Of a stretch of DNA of 64,000 nt, positions 8,193 to 18,556 are shown piece by piece. This DNA comes from CAVVVS01 sp963751355 (lineage in GTDB: Bacteria; Bacteroidota; Ignavibacteria; Ignavibacteriales; Ignavibacteriaceae), in contig CAVVVS010000137.1 of NCBI GenBank assembly GCA_963751355.1, forward strand, positions 124,001 through 188,000, given 5' to 3'. The notes below the pieces were generated by a model. The model ran no database searches, was not told the DNA's origin, and was given only the letters and a program-made list of their open reading frames with translations. Both the position numbers and the translations under genes were made by a program. Position 1 is the stretch's first letter. The number at the start of each line of letters is the position of its first letter.

Positions 8193-9494
8193 ATGCAATT
8201 CTCAGATGCTTTTCATATAATAACAAAGCCAATAGGACCAATATGCAATTTAGATTGTAAATATTGTTTCTATTTAGAAAAGGATAAATTATTTCCCGGT
8301 TCAAAAAACTGGAAGATGAATGATGAAGTTCTGGAAAAGTATATAAGACAGTATATTGAAACTCAATCTGTACCAGAAATTAATTTCACATGGCAGGGCG
8401 GTGAACCTACTTTGCTGGGTGTTGATTTTTTTAAAAAAGTGGTAGAACTACAGAAAAAATATGCCGGGAGGAAAAAAATAAATAATTCCCTACAGACAAA
8501 TGGGATTTTACTTAATGATGAATGGTGTAGTTTCTTTTCTCAACATAATTTTCTAATTGGAATTTCAATAGATGGACCCAAGGAATTTCATGATTATTAT
8601 CGAGTTTATAAAAATCAAAAGCCAAGTTTTGATAAAGTAATGAGGGGACTAGGTTATCTTAAAAAACACAATGTTGAGTTCAATACTTTGACATGCGTAA
8701 ATAGGATTAATTCAGAACATCCGAGAGAAATCTATAACTTTTTAAAAGAAATTGGTAGTCTATATTTACAATTTATTCCTATAATTGAAAGAAAGGCAGA
8801 GAGTAGAGCAAAAAACGAATTAGAGCTAATTTCACCTGATTATAAGGGTGAATCAGTGGTAACTGATTGGTCGGTGAAACCGAAGCAGTATGGTAATTTT
8901 CTAAATATAATATTTGATGAATGGGTAAGAAAAGATGTCGGAAAATACTTCGTACAAATTTTTGAAGTTGCCCTAGAAAGTTGGTATGGTAAATCACAAT
9001 CATTATGTGTATTTAATGAAACATGTGGTAGAGCAATGGCAATTGAGCATAATGGAGACCTTTATTCCTGCGATCATTATGTTTATCCTGAAAATAAACT
9101 GGGTAATATTCTTGAAAATACACTGGCTACATTGGTTAATTCACCTAAAGAAATTCAATTCGGAATGGATAAAAAGAAAAAACTACCTAATTATTGTCTA
9201 GAATGCGATGTCAAATTTGCATGTAATGGCGAATGTCCTAAACACCGATTCATTAAAACTCCCGACGGAGAGGAAGGATTGAATTTTTTGTGTGCTGGTT
9301 ATAAAATGTTTTTCCATCATATCGATTCGTATATGAAATTTATGACGAATGAGTTGAAAAAATATAGATCTCCAGCAAACGTAATGATTTGGGCAAAAGA
9401 CAAAGATAATGGTTTTTCTCACTTAAATATTGGTCGAAATGATTATTGTCCTTGCAATAGTGGAAAAAAATTTAAGAATTGCTGTATGAAATGA
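8193..9494 (+). CDS. Anaerobic sulfatase-maturase-type radical SAM enzyme with SEC-C tail
   Basis: The predicted enzyme is an anaerobic sulfatase-maturating enzyme (anSME), which oxidises a Cys or Ser of a sulfatase to formylglycine using S-adenosylmethionine and Fe-S clusters. The radical SAM motif is C18-x3-C22-x2-C25 (CNLDCKYC), followed by WQGGEPTLLG, which binds SAM. The C-terminal SPASM-type region has many cysteines (CVFNETCGRA, LYSCDHY, CLECDVKFACNGECPKH). The last residues form a SEC-C zinc-binding motif (CPCNSGKKFKNCC). No sulfatase gene was found in the window, so its client lies elsewhere or is lost. It points to anaerobic growth on sulfated glycans. Confidence 0.87.
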   Translation: MQFSDAFHIITKPIGPICNLDCKYCFYLEKDKLFPGSKNWKMNDEVLEKYIRQYIETQSVPEINFTWQGGEPTLLGVDFFKKVVELQKKYAGRKKINNSLQTNGILLNDEWCSFFSQHNFLIGISIDGPKEFHDYYRVYKNQKPSFDKVMRGLGYLKKHNVEFNTLTCVNRINSEHPREIYNFLKEIGSLYLQFIPIIERKAESRAKNELELISPDYKGESVVTDWSVKPKQYGNFLNIIFDEWVRKDVGKYFVQIFEVALESWYGKSQSLCVFNETCGRAMAIEHNGDLYSCDHYVYPENKLGNILENTLATLVNSPKEIQFGMDKKKKLPNYCLECDVKFACNGECPKHRFIKTPDGEEGLNFLCAGYKMFFHHIDSYMKFMTNELKKYRSPANVMIWAKDKDNGFSHLNIGRNDYCPCNSGKKFKNCCMK

Positions 9495-9792
9495 TTTTGT
9501 TGAAAAAAGTGAAATTCTGAGTTCATTAATCAAAAGTTTTATTCAATTAGGAGATGAGTCTAATTCTTAATCAAAAAGAAAACAGAACATATTTTTTGAA
9601 TAGAGGAAAATTGAAGCAAACTAACAGTAGCAATTCCATATATTCTTATAATTAATATGGATTCAAACTGCTAATTTTAAAGTTAAAAAATATTCAAATC
9701 TTTTTCTGAATTGAATCAAAAGAAGAATGATAAGAGCTTTACAACTCTCAAAAAATAATAATTATTGATCAAAGAGGGTTATATATAGATAA
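9495..9792. other. Non-coding gap between the maturase gene and the truncated aldolase copy
   Basis: About 300 bp of AT-rich sequence with no convincing open frame, RNA gene or strong hairpin. A weak ribosome-binding-like AGAGGG lies just before the ATG at 9795. Nothing here resembles the sequence upstream of the intact aldolase at 54780, so the duplicated block stops exactly at the gene start. Confidence 0.4.
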
Positions 9793-10327
9793 AAATGAAA
9801 CTACAGGAAAAATTAAAACACTATCAAAAAGAAAAGAAAGCATTGTTAGCTGCCAATTATTACAATTTCGAAACATGTAAAGGAATATTGCTGGCAGCTC
9901 AGGAATTGCAGCAACCTTTAATACTACAGTTAACAAAAAGTTCTATCAATTATATGGGATTAAAAACGGCAGTTCGGATTGGCAGAACTTTATCTGAAGA
10001 ATTAGCTGTTGAATCGTGGCTGCATCTGGATCATTGTGATGAGATTGAACTCATTAAAAAATGTTTAGATGAAGGATTTGATTCGGTTATGATTGATGCG
10101 AGTGATAAATCATTAAAAGAAAATATTAATATAACAAAGGATGTTGTTCAACTTGCAAAAAGTTATGAAGTTAATGTTGAAGCTGAACTAGGAAGCGTAC
10201 CTAAACTTGGTAGTGAATTAGAGTATGATAAATTCACTAATCCTGATGAAGCTAAACTTTTTGTTCAGCAAACCGGGGTTGATCTTCTGGCTGTTGCAAT
10301 TGGATCAAAACACGGGTTTTACAAAGG
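9793..10327 (+). repeat. 535-bp duplicated block, copy 1 (partner at 54778-55312)
   Basis: The block matches 54778-55312 base for base, except one C/T difference at 10322 (TAC here, TAT in copy 2, both Tyr). Both edges are sharp. The left edge is at the aldolase start codon, sharing only AA before the ATG; the right edge is inside the aldolase gene, just after the HGFYKG codons. No insertion sequence, inverted repeat or target duplication flanks it. Near-identity including silent sites means a very recent copy event, gene conversion or an assembly join. Confidence 0.92.
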
Positions 10328-10355
10328 TAATTGGGAACTATTCAGAATCCATTAA
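9795..10355 (+). pseudogene. Truncated class II ketose-bisphosphate aldolase (gatY/kbaY copy)
   Basis: The first 177 residues equal those of the intact tagatose-bisphosphate-type aldolase at 54780, from MKLQEKLKHY through AIGSKHGFYKG. After that the frame runs into unrelated sequence (NWELFRIH) and stops. The product keeps the metal-binding LHLDHCD, EAELGS and KHGFYKG segments. It lacks the LHGGSG loop, with its zinc-binding His and phosphate site, and the whole C-terminal third. It should therefore be inactive as an aldolase. The intact gene has 272 residues. Confidence 0.85.
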
Positions 10356-10419
10356 AAAATTTAAATATTTCGTTCAAAAATCATCTTCTTTTTAAAGCTG
10401 TTCCAGTCCTCGAACAAAC

Positions 10420-10495
10420 TTATAAAACCTTTCGTTAAATATTTTAATGAAAGTAAATAATAATATTTGACAAGGATAAATAAATTAGATATATT
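10420..10495 (+). promoter_or_regulatory. Promoter with shared upstream boxes, in front of the NagB-like operon
   Basis: The site reads TTATAAAACCT (from 10420), an AAAGTAAATA box (10450-10459), TTGACA (10467-10472), 17 bp, then TATATT (10490-10495). The same parts at the same spacing recur at 22791-22866 and 31530-31606. The start codon of the next gene is at 10664, which gives a leader of about 160 nt. The boxes upstream of the -35 are candidate regulator sites; the DeoR-family gene at 21900-22703 is the nearest regulator. Position and spacing are seen; the regulator is inferred. Confidence 0.6.
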
Positions 10496-10663
10496 GTATT
10501 TGTGTGTGATAATCAAATTATTGCTTCGTAAAGAAAGTCTTTGAAAGAAATGATCATTTGCTAGCGATTTCAAGAATTTACCTATTGAAAAGTTATTTAC
10601 ATTGAATATACAGGCCCATTTACTTGTCAGGGGCAAAATAGATTTTTTATTCGGAGTACAAAT

Positions 10664-11623
10664 ATGAGTACAGTAACCAATAATAAACTTTATGAATGGT
10701 GTAAAGTTTCTGTAGAAGGATTAGAGCATAATATAAACCTCAAAATTCCCTTCAGATTATGCAAAGATAATGTTGAAATGGGAAATATAATGGCCAGGGA
10801 ACTTATAGATCTAATTAAAGAAAATAACAATAAGGGGAAATATACTAGAGCTATAATTCCTTGTGGACCCGATTCCTGGTATGCCCCATTTGTTAAAATT
10901 GTAAATGACGAGAAAATAAGCTTAAAAAAATTAATCGTTTTTCACATGGATGAATGTTTAGATTGGCAGGGAAATGAACTTCCAATAAATCATCCGTATT
11001 CATTCCGCGGATTTATGCAAAAGTACTTTTATGATCCAGTACCTTTCGAATTATCAGTTGAGATTAAAAACAGAAATTGGCTGAATGCTAAAAACATAGA
11101 AGAGATAAAATCCAAAATCAATGAAGCACCAATCGATATAACCTATGGAGGATGGGGGCAGGATGGACATGTAGCATATAACCAATCGAGACGTCATCCA
11201 TTAAGTCATATTACCTTAGATGAGTTAAGGGAATCAACAATTAGGATCCAGGAAAATAATATTGACACTATAGTAGCATTAGCTCATAGAACATTTGGAG
11301 CAGCATATCAATTTGTCCCTCCAATGTCGGTTACTTTGGGAATGAAAGAATGTCTCTCCGCAAAGAAAATAAGACTGTTTAGTGGTACAGGAGCATGGAA
11401 GCAAACTGCCCTTCGTGTTGCTCTTTTTAGTGAATTGACTTCTGAATATCCGATTACCTTGCTGCAAGAACATCCAGATGCACTTTTAACCGCTACAATA
11501 GAAACAGCTTCACATCCGATCAGTGAACATCCGGAATGGGACTTAGGTATTAATATGAATGGAAGAAATTCTGTATCTGGTTCAGAATTATTAGCCAAAG
11601 TAACCGGCGATGGGACAAAATAA
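10664..11623 (+). CDS. Glucosamine-6-phosphate deaminase/isomerase (NagB)-like protein
   Basis: This 319-aa protein of the NagB/phosphosugar isomerase fold would be cytosolic. Family landmarks are PCGPDSWYAPF (66-76), the active-site MDE (95-97) and the GGWGQDGHVAYN motif (162-173), equivalent to the GGIGxDGHIAFN loop of NagB. It is longer than classical NagB (about 265 aa) and has altered loops, so the substrate may be another amino- or keto-sugar phosphate. The next gene, a PfkB kinase, starts 14 bp before this one stops, which shows translational coupling. A strong promoter with regulatory boxes lies upstream. Confidence 0.75.
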   Translation: MSTVTNNKLYEWCKVSVEGLEHNINLKIPFRLCKDNVEMGNIMARELIDLIKENNNKGKYTRAIIPCGPDSWYAPFVKIVNDEKISLKKLIVFHMDECLDWQGNELPINHPYSFRGFMQKYFYDPVPFELSVEIKNRNWLNAKNIEEIKSKINEAPIDITYGGWGQDGHVAYNQSRRHPLSHITLDELRESTIRIQENNIDTIVALAHRTFGAAYQFVPPMSVTLGMKECLSAKKIRLFSGTGAWKQTALRVALFSELTSEYPITLLQEHPDALLTATIETASHPISEHPEWDLGINMNGRNSVSGSELLAKVTGDGTK

Positions 11624-12638
11624 TTTCAAATATAAAATAATGATAGGAATCGGTGGAATCGGATCCGGCTCTTTCTTTTTATTAAATGGTAATCATACAA
11701 TTGGCAGAGAAGAAAGCAGAAGCGGCAGGTTTTTAAATAAGAATGATTACTGTAAACTGCACATAATTTCACATTATGTAAAAATATTGCTAGGAACACA
11801 ATTTAAAGTACTTCCTATTGGAAAAGTCGGAGACGATGAAATTGGCAGGAAACTATTGAATGAAATGAATGATATTGACCTCTTTATGGATTATGTTGAA
11901 ATTGATAAAAAATATCAAACACTCTATTCGTTTTGTTTCCTATATCCGGATTTGAGTGGTGGAAATATGACAACGGATAATTCCGCATCTTCTTCTATTG
12001 ATTCAGAATATGTATCTAAAGCTGAAAAAGAGTTTGCCAAATATAAGGGAGAAGGGATTGCACTAGCAGTTCCGGAAGTACCTATTAATGCCCGCCTGGA
12101 ATTATTAGAACTAGCAGCTAAATATAATTTCTTTAGTGTTGCCTCACTGACTTCCGAAGAAATTAGTAAGAGCGAGAATCTAAAATCCTTGGAGAAAGTT
12201 AATCTTCTATGTATTAATCGTGAGGAGGCTGCTAGTATATTAAAAATAAATTCTACTGATTTGGATGCCGAGCAAATCGTAAAGAGTGTTAGTTGGTCAT
12301 TATCAACTATAAATCCAAATCTACTAATTTCTGTATCCGACGGAAAAGAAGGAAGCTATCTATGGGATGGAAAAGAAATTATTTATAAGCCATCGATTAA
12401 TGTCAATGTAGTTAGTACAGCTGGAGCAGGAGATGCCTTTACATCAGGTTTAATAGCCGGAATTACTAAAGGATTAACACTTTCAGAAGCTCAAGACATC
12501 GCAACTTTGACAGGGGCTTTTTCTGTTACTTCTCCACATACAATTAATAAACAATTAAATAAAAAATCCTTAATTGATTTAGTACAAACGAATCATTTGA
12601 ACTTATCAGAAAACATTCTGGACTTTTTACAGGAATAA
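11610..12638 (+). CDS. PfkB-family carbohydrate kinase
   Basis: This is a 342-aa ribokinase-fold sugar kinase. It shows an N-terminal GIGGIGSGSFFLLNGNH segment (about 13-29), GKVGDDEIGRKLL (about 71-83), and the C-terminal signature STAGAGDAFTSGLIAGI, where the Asp of GAGD is the catalytic base. Its start overlaps the end of the NagB-like gene by 14 bp, and the next small gene begins 2 bp after its stop, so the three are one transcript. The substrate is probably a sugar or sugar phosphate from the same pathway (amino sugar or tagatose type), but specificity cannot be read from sequence. Confidence 0.82.
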   Translation: MGQNNFKYKIMIGIGGIGSGSFFLLNGNHTIGREESRSGRFLNKNDYCKLHIISHYVKILLGTQFKVLPIGKVGDDEIGRKLLNEMNDIDLFMDYVEIDKKYQTLYSFCFLYPDLSGGNMTTDNSASSSIDSEYVSKAEKEFAKYKGEGIALAVPEVPINARLELLELAAKYNFFSVASLTSEEISKSENLKSLEKVNLLCINREEAASILKINSTDLDAEQIVKSVSWSLSTINPNLLISVSDGKEGSYLWDGKEIIYKPSINVNVVSTAGAGDAFTSGLIAGITKGLTLSEAQDIATLTGAFSVTSPHTINKQLNKKSLIDLVQTNHLNLSENILDFLQE

Positions 12639-12640
12639 AT

Positions 12641-12952
12641 ATGAGCATTACAATGCGAATTATTCAACAATTTGATATAACTAAGGAAGATGAATTTATT
12701 AAACTCGAATCCAAATTTGCAGAATTGGAGAGGTCCCGTCCGGATTACCCTAAGGGTAAAAGAATGCAGCCGATATCATCATCGGAACCATGCAATACTC
12801 TTATTTGGCAGTATGAATTTCCTGATATAAACGAGGCATATAAGATATTAGATTTCTTCAAAGGAGATCAATCTCATGAGAAGCTACTGGAAGAGCAGCT
12901 TCCATTTTTTAAGCAAGTAAAAATAGAGTTCTATAAAAACCTTGAGTTCTAA
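12641..12952 (+). CDS. Small conserved-looking protein, 103 aa, possible dimeric alpha/beta-barrel
   Basis: The protein begins MSITMRIIQQFDITKEDEF, then has a central segment with RPDYPKGKRMQPISS and CNTLIWQYEFPDINEAYKIL, and ends KQVKIEFYKNLEF. The beta-alpha-beta order and the sentence-like pattern of hydrophobic strands resemble small ferredoxin-like (ABM/NIPSNAP-like) domains, but I do not recognise the family with certainty. It is the third gene of the NagB-like/PfkB transcript, 2 bp behind the kinase stop codon, so a role in the same sugar pathway is likely. Confidence 0.6.
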   Translation: MSITMRIIQQFDITKEDEFIKLESKFAELERSRPDYPKGKRMQPISSSEPCNTLIWQYEFPDINEAYKILDFFKGDQSHEKLLEEQLPFFKQVKIEFYKNLEF

Positions 12953-13019
12953 CTATACATGGAATTTTAATTCAATTAATTGAAAAATATACATAAAATA
13001 AAATATCCAATTGTAATGA

Positions 13020-14402
13020 ATGGTTGAGAAAGTTAAAAAACTGGACAGAAGTCTGGGATTATTACATGCAACAGCATCCAATATGGCTACAATGGTTGGA
13101 ATTGGTCCATTTATAACCATTCCTCTTATTATATCTGCAATGGGTGGTCCGCAAGCCATGCTTGGATGGGTAGTGGGTGCTTTAATTGCAATTTCAGACG
13201 GACAGGTATGGGCTGAATTAAGTACATCAATTCAAGGTGAAGGCGGAACTTACGTTTATCATCGGGAAGCATTTAAAAGATACTTCGGTAAATTAATAGC
13301 TTTTTTATTTATATGGTCATTCCTTTTAAGCGGTCCGTTTGAAATTGCATCGGCCTTTATTGGCATGATACATTATGTATCATTTATCTGGCCCTCATTA
13401 ACAGAAACACATATAAGGATATTAGCGTTCGCTACTGGTTTACTTACAATAGTTCTACATTATAACAAAGTTAAAGTTGTTGGAACGGTTACTGTAATCT
13501 TATGGATAATAATGTTAACTACTGTCGGTATAACAATTTTTGTGGGTGCAACTCATTTTCATGCCGAATTAGCATTTACATTTCCTAAAGGATGGTTTTC
13601 AATTTCGTGGGGATTTGTAATGGGACTTGGTAGTGCAACACTTATTGCAATGTATGATTTGCTTGGATATTACAATATATGTTATATGGAAGAAGAAGTT
13701 AAAAATCCAGGTTATGTATTTCCCCGTGCCATTTTATGGTCAACTATTGGAGTAACTCTTATTTATGCTCTTATGAATTTTTCTGTTATCGGAATTATAC
13801 CCTGGAGGGAAATTGAGAACACCACACATATTGTTTCTGATTTATTTAATAACATATATGGAAATACACCGCCATTATCATTACAATACTGGTAGTTCTT
13901 ACAGCATACGGTTCTGCTTATTCTTTAATGATGGGTTATTCTCGGTTACCGTTTGCAGCAGCCCGTGACGGATTCTTTTTTAGCTGGTTAGAAACGATTC
14001 ATCCTAAAAAACATTTTCCTCATTATTCTCTTCTGCTAGTTGGATTTATTACATGTATCGCAAGTTTATTCAATCTTGATTTCGTTATTGCTGCTACTCT
14101 TTCCAGCAGAATATTAATTCAGTTTCTTGGACAAATAATAGGTCTTACACGTTTTAAGAAAAACCCAGCCAAATCTAAAAAGACCCTATAAAATGTGGTT
14201 ATATCCTATTCCGTCAATCATAGCTTTCTGCGGGTTCAGTTTTATTTTTATCAGTTCTGGTTTAGAAGCAATCAGCTTAGGATTAGTTTGGTTAATAATA
14301 GGTGTGTTGGTTTTCTTGTGGTGGGCTAAAGCCAATAATGAATGGCCATTTGTATCTCTTAATAAAATTGAAGAAAAGGTTAAGGAACCCGATAATGCTT
14401 AA
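13020..14402 (+). pseudogene. APC-family amino acid/polyamine-type permease, frameshifted
   Basis: The joined product is about 460 aa with roughly 12 membrane helices. It starts MVEKVKKLDRSLGLLHATAS followed by GIGPFITIPLII, the first APC helix motif. The first frame stops at 13895. A one-base shift near 13870-13880 restores AIIITILVVLTAYGSAYSLM and runs on to 14191. A second shift in an A-run near 14178-14185 restores RPYKMWLYPIPSIIAF, which matches the usual C-terminal APC segment, to the stop at 14402. Two lesions make it non-functional as sequenced. Its last codons overlap the start of the next gene (TAATGCTTAA). Confidence 0.8.
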
Positions 14403-17021
14403 AACAATTTTACTTCTGCTGTTTATTTCAGATTTGTGGATATATGGTCAAGAAAATTCATACATAACTGTTAGCAAAGGAAAAATAGAAATTGGAAATA
14501 AAAACATTGAGAGAGTCATTGATATTAAGGATGGAACAGCTACAACTACTCAAATCATCAATAAAAGATCAGGTTCTAATTATGAAGTAAACTCTGATGA
14601 ATTTGCTCTTAATATTGTATTCTCTTCGTGGGGACCTGCATACTCAAAAAAGCAAAATGGAGAGAGTGCAGTTTTACTTACTTCAAGGGATTTTCAGTAT
14701 AAGAACTATAGTATTCGTGATTTAGAAAACAGTGGTAAAGAATTAAATCTAAATTACACTTTTAACCAAAGTATGTCTGCTTTTGTGGTAAATGTTTTCT
14801 TTCAAATATACCCCGGTGACATTTATGTAAGGAAATGGATTGAGATTTCGGATACTTCATATGGTACACAGTTTTTAGATAAAATATTTCTCGAATCGTT
14901 AACATTTAAGGATCAAGAATTTTCGCACGGAAGTTTTGGTCAGCCAGTATTTAATAAAGATATCTTTCTTGGCGTTGAATATCCAACAACAGAAAATATT
15001 ATTAACTCTGAAAAAGCTATGACTGGTTATATTGTCGGTCAAAAAATTACGAACAATGTATACAAAAGTCACACTTCAATATTAGGAGTTGCACCATCAT
15101 CTGTTAAACTTGAACAAACCTTTATGAATTATGTAGATGATATAAAAGTCAAGGGGACAAGACAATTCTTATTATATAATACCTGGTATGATATGAGGCT
15201 TCCATTTCTTGTAGATAATCCAAATAATATTTTAAATGAGAAAAACGTTTTAAATAGGATAGATTCTTTCAAAGCAACACTCAGCAGTTCAAATATTCAG
15301 CTAAATGCTTTTGTAATTGATTTAGGTTGGGATAAAATTACTCCTGAATGGGAAATAGACTCCACAGAATTTCCGAATGGATTTTCAAAAATAAAAAATT
15401 CTCTTGATAGTATCCATACTTCACTGGGCTTATGGGCATCACCATGGGGTGGCTATGAAGAAAGGAATCAACGTGTCAAATGGGCGAATCAACATGGATA
15501 TGAAACATCGGGAGATTTCTTATGCTTTGCAGGTAAAAAATATTTTACTGCCCTTTCTGATGCTATGAAAAATTATACAACTAAATATGACATAGGATAT
15601 TTTAAATGGGACGGACTTTCTATAGGCTGTAATGAATTAAATCATGGGCATCTTCCTGGCCTTTATTCGCATGAAACAATCGTTTCAAATTTTATTTCAA
15701 TGATCGAGTCTGTAAGAAAAATTAATCCCGATATCTTTATAAATATTACCATTGGGACATGGCTCTCACCCTGGTGGTTGAAATATGCTGATTGTGTATG
15801 GATGCAAGGCGAAGATTATGGCTATGCTGATAATGTTCCATGTATAAATGATCGTGATAAAGCTATTACTTATAAGGACGGAGTATTGTGGGATGATTTA
15901 CGAAATCAACAATTATTATTTCCTATATCCAGTATAATGACACACGGAATTATAAAAGGTAGCTTGAATCTATTGGGAGGCAAGAATGAAACTCTTGATT
16001 CATTTAGCAATGAAGTAATGATGTATTTCGGAAGAGGAGTTTCCATGTGGGAATTATACCTTACTCCTGATTTGGTTTCTGGAGATGAATGGAAATCTAT
16101 AACGTCAACGATAAAGTGGGCAAAAGCGAACAAAGATGTTTTAAAAAAACAAGAATGATATTAGGAAATCCATTAAAAAAGGAACCATATGGTTTCATTC
16201 ATTTAACAAAGGACAAGGGGATTTTATTATTAAGAAACCCGGATGTCTCTAGACATGAAGTTAAGGTTAAATTAACCCCTGATCTTGGCGATATTTCAAC
16301 TTCCTTAAAATATTACATAAAGGTTATATATCCTTACAATATAATCCTGCCAGATCCTGTTGGAATAAATCAGGAATTGGTATTGAACCTGGATGGATAT
16401 GAAATCTTAACAGCTGAATTAATACCTCTTGATAATATCAATAAAGATTTTCCTGTTGGGATAAAGTATTCCATTAACGACAATAAACTAAAAGTTTATG
16501 GTGAGAGTGCCTCACTGTTAAAAGTAAAGTCAATTGATAATAGAGAGTTGACTGAAATTAATAACAAAAAAGAAAAAATAAATATTAAAACATTTAAATC
16601 CATAATAAATGAAAAAAATGAATTTATCTCTTCGTGCGAAATAAATGTACCTAAGAATTATAAAAACTCAAAGATAGGCTTTTTATTGGAATGTCCTGAT
16701 TCTCTTCAGGGTGTTCCGGAGCCGGTAGTTAATATGGTTGTAAATAATGAAAACAAAAAAGTTAATATAAAGCAGCAGAATGGAAAATGGTTCTGGATTT
16801 TTGCTGATTTAGATCAATCAAATAATACTGTTTCATGTAAAATAAACTTAGATAAGAAAGAAAATTGGACTGTAGACGGATGGTTATTTTCTGATGAAGA
16901 ACTTTCAGGCAAAACCATCATGCTAAATAATATTAAAGTAAATGAGGAAATTTTTCCTGCACGACCATACAGCGCAAATATTTATAAAGTGATAATGCCT
17001 TTGAAGGTGACAAAAAAATAA
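14395..17021 (+). pseudogene. Clan GH-D glycoside hydrolase (GH36/GH27-like), frameshifted
   Basis: The gene starts at ATG 14395, inside the end of the permease gene, with a signal peptide (MLKTILLLLFISDLWIYGQ), so the product is exported. The catalytic nucleophile region is YFKWDG, the K-x-D type of clan GH-D alpha-galactosidases and alpha-N-acetylgalactosaminidases. LNAFVIDLGWD and SLGLWASPWGGY are barrel strands. The first frame stops at 16158. A one-base change in the A7 run near 16142-16150 continues directly into TRMILGNPLKKEPYGF and a beta-sandwich C-terminal region up to 17021. The catalytic domain is complete in the first frame. The homopolymer lesion could be a sequencing error. Confidence 0.75.
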
Positions 17022-17038
17022 CCTAATTAGGAATAAAA

Positions 17039-18556
17039 ATGAATCTGAGTTATTTCGATATTGCAATAATTATTGTATATCTCATCTTGATTTTTGCATC
17101 CGGCGTTTTAGTAAAAAGATACATTAAAGGAATTGACGATTATCTTGTTGCCGGTCGTTCAATGGGATTTCATCTCGGTTTAATTTCTTTAATGTGTTCG
17201 GAGATCGGGATAATTACATTTGTCTATTATGCCGAATTGGGATTCGCTGCAGGTTTTGCAAGCTTGATTGCCGCTATTCCTCCTGTAATTGCTTATATCG
17301 TCTTAGGGAAAACCGGCTGGGTAATTAAACCTCTACTTGAAATGAAAATTAAAACTATCCCTGAATTTTTTTCATTAAAATTCAGTAAAGGTGTCCGTTT
17401 ATATGTAGGAATTTTTATGGCTGTTGGGGGTATACTCAATTTCGGAGTTTTTCCTGGAGTGGAATCAAGGTTCATAAATATTGTTACCGGTATTCCACCG
17501 AATTCAATCCTACTTACAATGGTAATATTACTGACCGTAGTACTTTTATATACACTGGTTGGCGGTATGGTATCTGTTCTGATAACAAATTATATCCAGT
17601 ATGCCTTGTTAAGTATAGGAATGATTCTAATTACTGTTTTTGGTTTAATTAAAGTCGACTGGAATAGTATTGTACAGTACGTTACTTCAAATTTAGGTGA
17701 AAAAGGAATAAATCCCTTTTTCTCCAATGCCTTTGAAAGTGATTTTGGGATTGGTTTTATAGTTTGGCAAATCCTCGAATGGACAGCTCTTTTAATAGGT
17801 TGGCAGGCAATATCAATAAGATTGTTTTCTTCAAAAGATACTGATACAGGAAAGAAAATTTACAGATGGTCCGGACTGATGTTTTTTTCCAGGGGGATAC
17901 TACCAATATTTTGGGGTATTATTGCATTCGCATACTTTCGGGCTCCAGGGAGCTACAATATCAGGCATTGACGCATTAGGCAATCTTATTGTCGAGTTGT
18001 GCCGAGTGGATTACTCGGATTGATGTTTGCATCTTTGCTAGCAGCTTCTATGTCGACCTATTCAAGCTATCTTCTATCATGGAGCTCAGTGGTTTCGCAG
18101 GATATTATTGGTTCGATTGTTAAGTTTATTACAGGTAAAGAACCCAGCTCAAAAAAACAACTCCTGATCAGCCGGATAACAATGACTTTCGTGATGATAT
18201 TTATCATCTGGTTTTCATTGTTTTATGAAATGGGCGGTTATATTTATTTCTATTTACAGATGACGGGCATGTTATTTATTCCAGGTGTTATCATGAGCGT
18301 GGTTCTTGGAATTTATTGGAAACGTTCACGATCTTTAGGTGCTTATCTTTCCATTACATTTGGTGCAATTCCCCCAATTACTTATCTGTTTTTGCCTCCT
18401 GAACTGCAAAATTCTATGGCTTCAGAATTAGGATGGGGAGGCTTCGTATTAGCATTATTTGGTATGCTTATAGGCTCTGTAATCCAAAATAAAATTAATC
18501 CAATAAAAACGATAGAAAACAAAAATAATCAGGAATTAGTGGAGGAAAAGATATAA
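17039..18556 (+). pseudogene. Sodium:solute symporter (SSS family), frameshifted
   Basis: This is a multi-spanning membrane transporter. The first frame (17039-17971) has the SSS N-terminus with YLVAGRSMGFHLGL and the LVGGMVSVLITNYIQ helix. The frame breaks at 17960-18000. Reading frames there give ISGIDALGNLI and then VVPSGLLGLMFASLLAASMSTYSSYLLSW, the conserved SSS segment, continuing to the stop at 18554-18556. At least two indels are needed to join the halves. The stop codon overlaps the ATG of a tiny membrane-protein gene. Position after the glycosidase suggests uptake of the released sugar. Confidence 0.82.

Noticed and set aside
14302..14394. Upstream start for the glycosidase gene at 14302
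   Set aside because: The extra 31 residues overlap the permease's last codons in another frame and lack signal-peptide character; the ATG at 14395 begins a proper signal peptide.
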